Below, one piece after another: positions 5,388 to 8,465 of a stretch of DNA of 8,465 nucleotides. Below the pieces are notes generated by a model. That model was not told the DNA's origin. It made no database searches and saw only the letters and a program-made list of their open reading frames with translations. Numbering within the stretch: position 1 is the first letter of the stretch; every line of letters starts with the position of its first letter. Location: positions 1-8,465 of the forward strand of contig CAZJKV010000085.1 in NCBI GenBank assembly GCA_964546765.1, written 5' to 3'. A program made the position numbers and the translations under genes. Source of the stretch: JAITWN01 sp964546765. Lineage in GTDB: Bacteria > Pseudomonadota > Gammaproteobacteria > SZUA-140.

Positions 5388-5918
5388 ATGAAGAAGCTAG
5401 AGAGGGGTTTGGAAAGACTCTTGTTCGGCAGCCGCTGGCTGCTCGCGCCGTTCTATGTTGGCCTGGTCTTCGCGATCATGCTACTGCTGGTGAAGTTCGT
5501 CGAGGAACTGGTGCATGTCATGCCGCTGGCCTGGGGCGGCAGCACCAGCGACGCGATCGTCGGCATACTTTCGCTGGTCGATATCGCGCTGGTCGCGAAC
5601 CTGCTGCTGGTCATCATCTTCGCGGGCTACGAGAACTTCGTCTCGAAGATCGAGACCGGCGACCACGAGGATCGCCCGCCCTGGATGGGGCATGTCGATT
5701 TCGCCGATCTCAAGGTCAAGCTGATCGGCTCGATCATCGCGATCTCGGCGATCGAGCTGCTGAAGGCCTTCGTCCACGTCGACCTGCTGACCAACGAGCA
5801 ACTCGCATGGAAGGTTGGCATCCATCTGACCTTCGTGTTCTCGGGCGTCATGTTCGTCATCATGGACCGCCTCGGCGATAAGAAGCAGGAAGCCGCGGAC
5901 CAGAAGCCCGCCGGCTGA
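5388..5918 (+). CDS. yqhA: UPF0114/YqhA-family inner-membrane protein
   Basis: A 176-residue multi-pass membrane protein of unknown function, close in length to E. coli YqhA (about 164). The start at 5388 is chosen because GGGGAG lies six bases upstream and the protein then begins MKKLERGLERLLFGSRWLLAPFY, the conserved opening of this family. Four hydrophobic segments are visible: about residues 17-36, 55-79, 109-127 and 140-160. Between the second and third is a polar loop, YENFVSKIETGDHEDRPPWMG, also typical of the family. The C-terminus is short, charged and cytoplasmic-looking (DKKQEAADQKPAG). It appears to be a single-gene unit with its own leader; the next gene on this strand begins 133 bases further. 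No transport or enzymatic role can be read from sequence. Confidence 0.88.
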   Translation: MKKLERGLERLLFGSRWLLAPFYVGLVFAIMLLLVKFVEELVHVMPLAWGGSTSDAIVGILSLVDIALVANLLLVIIFAGYENFVSKIETGDHEDRPPWMGHVDFADLKVKLIGSIIAISAIELLKAFVHVDLLTNEQLAWKVGIHLTFVFSGVMFVIMDRLGDKKQEAADQKPAG

Positions 5919-5955
5919 TTATTCTTTCGCGATAGCAAGGTCACGGATGGGCGAT

Positions 5956-5984
5956 TCGATTCGCGCGGCCCATGCAGGTATACT
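5956..5984 (+). promoter_or_regulatory. Possible promoter of the PQQ sugar dehydrogenase gene
   Basis: TATACT at 5979-5984 matches five of six -10 consensus bases and sits in the 133-base gap before the dehydrogenase. The hexamer 17 bases upstream, TCGATT (5956-5961), is a poor -35 match, so an activator or another sigma factor may be needed, or the match may be chance. The leader would be about 60 bases. Confidence 0.25.
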
Positions 5985-6051
5985 GGCCTAACCCTTGTTC
6001 TTCCCGCGCAAATCACAGCATCGATCGAAACAGATCACGTTGAGGTGAATC

Positions 6052-7194
6052 ATGTCGATATCGCGAGCCCTTGTCTTCTTCCCGCTGACACTGATCCTGA
6101 TCATTGCACACTGCCAGTCCGCCCTTGCCGGTGGCAGCGCCGTGCACGCCAGCAAGCATCACAAGTTTACTGTCGAGACCGTGCTGACCGGCCTCGAGCA
6201 CCCCTGGGGTCTGGCCTTTCTGCCGGACGGCCGCCTGCTGATCACCGAGCGGCCGGGTCGGTTGATCCTGTTTGATCCGAAGGACGGCAGCCGGACATCG
6301 GTCGGCGGTATCCCGGAGGTCGTCGCGCGGCGCCAGGGCGGTCTGCTCGACGTCGCGCTGCATCCGGCGTTCGCCGACAACGGCTGGGTCTATCTGAGCT
6401 GGGCCGGCAGCCATGGCAGCGGGCTTGCGACCCATGTCGGGCGCGGCCGCCTTGCCGGTGACCGGCTCGAGGGCTTCACAGTGCTGTTTCGCGCCGATCC
6501 GCCGCTCAGCGGTGGGCAGCACTTCGGCTCGCGTCTGGTGTTCGATCGCGACGGGTATCTCTTCATCACGGTCGGCGATCATGGCGAACGCGACAGCGCG
6601 CAGGACCGCAACACGCACATGGGCACGGTGATCCGGCTCAACGACGACGGCACGGTGCCGGATGACAACCCCTTCACCGGCGTGAACGGCGCCCGCGCGG
6701 AGATCTTCAGCTACGGTCATCGCAACCCGCAGGGCATGACGCTGCATCCCAAGACCGGCGTCGTCTGGCTCCACGAGCACGGGCCGCGCGGCGGTGACGA
6801 GATCAATATCCCGAAGGCGGGCGCGAACTTCGGCTGGCCGAAGGTCACGCATGGCCGCGAATACTTCGGGCCGCGCATCGGACCCGCGCCGCCGCAGCCG
6901 GGCTTCGAGCCGCCGCTGCACCACTGGACACCGTCGATCGCGCCGTCGGGCCTGGCGTTCTACGACGGCGACCGCTTTCCGAAATGGCGCGGCGACCTGT
7001 TCGCCGGCGCGCTCGCCGGCCAGCATGTCGCGCGCGTGCGCTTCGACGCCGAGCATCGGGTCGTCGAGGAGGAGCGACTGCTCGAGGACCTCGGCTGGCG
7101 CATCCGCGACGTGCGCAGCGGCCCGGACGGCTACCTGTACCTGCTGCCCGACCGGCCGGATGCGGCGCTGGTGCGATTGGTGCCCGCGGATTGA
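6052..7194 (+). CDS. Exported PQQ-dependent sugar (aldose) dehydrogenase
   Basis: A 380-residue six-bladed beta-propeller quinoprotein of the soluble glucose/aldose dehydrogenase family (E. coli YliI/Asd type). It would oxidise aldoses to lactones in the periplasm with PQQ and Ca2+. The ATG at 6052 has GAGGTG upstream. A signal peptide (residues 1-26, cleavage after SALA) directs export; Cys21 is in a poor lipobox (IAHC), so a lipoprotein is unlikely. Family landmarks in order: LEHPWGLAFLPDGRLLITERPG (48-69), GGLLDVALHP (96-105), GGQH with the likely catalytic base His157, LVFDRDGYLFITVGDHGER (162-180), YGHRNPQGM with the PQQ-contacting Arg224 (221-229), HEHGPRGGDEIN (241-252), WTPSIAPSG (292-300) and the final RIRDVRSGPDGYLYLL (350-365). 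The protein ends normally. The gene converges on a TonB-dependent receptor with only three bases between stops. Confidence 0.92.
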   Translation: MSISRALVFFPLTLILIIAHCQSALAGGSAVHASKHHKFTVETVLTGLEHPWGLAFLPDGRLLITERPGRLILFDPKDGSRTSVGGIPEVVARRQGGLLDVALHPAFADNGWVYLSWAGSHGSGLATHVGRGRLAGDRLEGFTVLFRADPPLSGGQHFGSRLVFDRDGYLFITVGDHGERDSAQDRNTHMGTVIRLNDDGTVPDDNPFTGVNGARAEIFSYGHRNPQGMTLHPKTGVVWLHEHGPRGGDEINIPKAGANFGWPKVTHGREYFGPRIGPAPPQPGFEPPLHHWTPSIAPSGLAFYDGDRFPKWRGDLFAGALAGQHVARVRFDAEHRVVEEERLLEDLGWRIRDVRSGPDGYLYLLPDRPDAALVRLVPAD

Positions 7195-7197
7195 TCC

Positions 7198-8465
7198 TCA
7201 GAATCTGGCGCTGAGGCCGGCGTAAAAGTTCCGGCCCGGCGCCGGCTCGAAGTAGCGGGCGCCGGCGGCGTTGACGCGGATATTGCTGAAATAGTCGCGG
7301 TCGGCGAGGTTGCTGATGCCGGCGAAGGCCTCGAGCGCGTGATCGCTGCGCCGCCATTCCCTGCCCGCGCGCAGGTTCGCGACGGCATGGCCCGCGACCT
7401 CGACCGTGTTCGCGTTGTCCGCGTGACGGCTGCCGATGACCAGCAGATCTGCGATCAGGTACACACTGCTGATCCCGCGCCATGCCAGCTCGCCGAACAG
7501 CGCCTGCTCCGGCAGGCCCGGCAGTCGCTTGTCGCGCAACGGATCGTCGGGCGCGCCGGTGAAGGTCCGGAAGCGATAGCGGGCCACGGTCCATGCGCCG
7601 GTCGCGGTCAGCGCGGGACTCAGGTCGTGCACGAGCGCGAGCTCGACGCCATCGCGCCGGGTGCGTGCGGCATTCGCGAAGCGGTCCGGGTCGGTCGCGA
7701 CCTGGACGATCTCGTCTTTGGTGCGGATCGTGAACAGCGCAACATCATAACGCGTGTCTGCGCCGAGCCAGCCCTTGACGCCGGCCTCGACATTGACGGC
7801 CTGCTGCGGCTCGAGCGCCGGGTCGAAGCCCTGCTCCGGCTGTGTCGGATCGTAGAACTCGGTGAAGGTCGGCGTCTCGAACGCGCTGCCGGCGTTCGCA
7901 TAGATGCGATGCGCCGGCCGCCATTGCCAGCCGACGCCGGCCATGACGCTGAACTCGTCGTAGCGACGCGAGCCGGATGCCGCGCCGTCGGGCGTGAAGC
8001 GGTCGTCGATCGCGAAGCGCACGCGATCGATGCGACCCGCGAGCGTCAGGTCGAACCGCGGCGCGACCGCGAGGTCTGCCTGCGCGAACAGACCGGCGGC
8101 GGTCGCCGACTCGATCGCGTCCTGCAGCTGTGCCGATACTGTGCCAGTACCGTCGACCGTGTAGCGGCGGCGATCGTCGCGCTGGCGCGATGCCTCGACG
8201 CCGAACATGAAACGCGCCGGCCACGCGCCGAACCGGGTATTGCCGGCATAGTCGGCGCCGGCGCCGTAGAAGTCGCGGTCGAATGCGATCAGGCTTGCGC
8301 CGGCGAACGGCAGCTGCTGCTCGAAGTCGCGCCGCGTGTAGAACGCGCGCGCGGTGAGCTCGCCCGGCAATGCGGCGCGATCGCGATAGACCCAGCCGAT
8401 GCGTTGCTGGCGGACCTGCTGGCCGGCATCGAGCGCGAGCGCGCCGGGCGCGGCCTGGCGGCGGT
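7198..8465 (-). CDS. TonB-dependent outer-membrane receptor, YncD/PqqU-like barrel, 5'-truncated by window edge
   Basis: C-terminal 421 residues of a TonB-dependent receptor. The frame stays open to the window edge, so the signal peptide, TonB box and plug domain lie outside. The visible part is beta-barrel: repeated amphipathic strands, the FETPTFTEFYDP segment, LEPQQAVNVEAGVKGWLG, RRDGVELALVHDLSP, then GISNLADRDYFSN and a terminal aromatic (GLSARF), as expected for outer-membrane insertion. The combination FETPT...E, followed by ALEP...N.E.G.K and a last-strand region RYFEPAPGRN, recalls what I remember of the YncD group. E. coli YncD (PqqU) takes up pyrroloquinoline quinone. The convergent neighbour is a PQQ-dependent enzyme, which fits. 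A siderophore or other cofactor receptor remains possible, because the plug cannot be inspected. Confidence 0.87.
   Translation of the reverse strand, partial: RRQAAPGALALDAGQQVRQQRIGWVYRDRAALPGELTARAFYTRRDFEQQLPFAGASLIAFDRDFYGAGADYAGNTRFGAWPARFMFGVEASRQRDDRRRYTVDGTGTVSAQLQDAIESATAAGLFAQADLAVAPRFDLTLAGRIDRVRFAIDDRFTPDGAASGSRRYDEFSVMAGVGWQWRPAHRIYANAGSAFETPTFTEFYDPTQPEQGFDPALEPQQAVNVEAGVKGWLGADTRYDVALFTIRTKDEIVQVATDPDRFANAARTRRDGVELALVHDLSPALTATGAWTVARYRFRTFTGAPDDPLRDKRLPGLPEQALFGELAWRGISSVYLIADLLVIGSRHADNANTVEVAGHAVANLRAGREWRRSDHALEAFAGISNLADRDYFSNIRVNAAGARYFEPAPGRNFYAGLSARF

Noticed and set aside
6013..7056. Minus-strand open frame of 347 codons opposite the PQQ dehydrogenase
   Set aside because: Low-complexity Arg/Ala/Val composition and complete overlap with a clear quinoprotein gene; a shadow caused by high GC.
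6845..7594. Minus-strand frame of 249 codons spanning the two convergent gene ends
   Set aside because: Very Arg/Ala-rich, overlaps both the dehydrogenase and the receptor out of frame, and has no coherent protein features.

Overview
The window reads as chromosomal DNA of a GC-rich Gram-negative proteobacterium, most likely a gammaproteobacterium. It encodes two outer-membrane proteins (a TorF-type porin and a TonB-dependent receptor), a dapC-dapD pair for lysine and peptidoglycan precursor synthesis, and a UPF0114/YqhA-type inner-membrane protein. No rRNA, tRNA, CRISPR array, integrase or complete transposase gene is visible.

Layout. (1) Bases 1-1877, + strand: the 3' part of dapC followed by a complete dapD. 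Between them lies a GGGGTCAGAGTA / TACTCTGACCCC palindrome, which also supplies the last codons and stop of dapC. (2) Bases 1878-4220: a visibly AT-richer islet with two minus-strand genes, a GNAT/CelD-type acyltransferase followed by a class I SAM methyltransferase. (3) Bases 4221-4320: a second, isolated copy of the last 19 codons of dapD (including stop), then another GGGGTCAGA-type palindrome. (4) Bases 4328-5065, minus: a TorF-family porin with a plausible promoter. (5) Bases 5388-5918, +: a YqhA-family membrane protein. (6) Bases 6052-7194, +: an exported PQQ-dependent sugar dehydrogenase. It converges, with a 3-base gap, on (7) a minus-strand TonB-dependent receptor that runs off the right edge and resembles the YncD/PqqU group.

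The main point of interest is the two-gene islet at the 3' end of dapD. It is bracketed by two copies of the dapD terminal coding sequence (48 of 54 bases identical, every difference synonymous). This is the arrangement left when an element enters at the 3' end of a gene, supplies a new 3' end, and leaves the old one at its far border. No recombinase is present, so the mechanism is open. The islet genes look like modification functions for a surface or exported glycan, but their substrates cannot be read from sequence.

The second point is the PQQ pairing. The sugar dehydrogenase needs PQQ in the periplasm, and the adjacent receptor resembles the TonB-dependent PQQ importer, suggesting cofactor scavenging. 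Other oddities are a short AT-rich patch inside the otherwise GC-rich dapC and a hairpin that overlaps the ribosome binding site of the methyltransferase.
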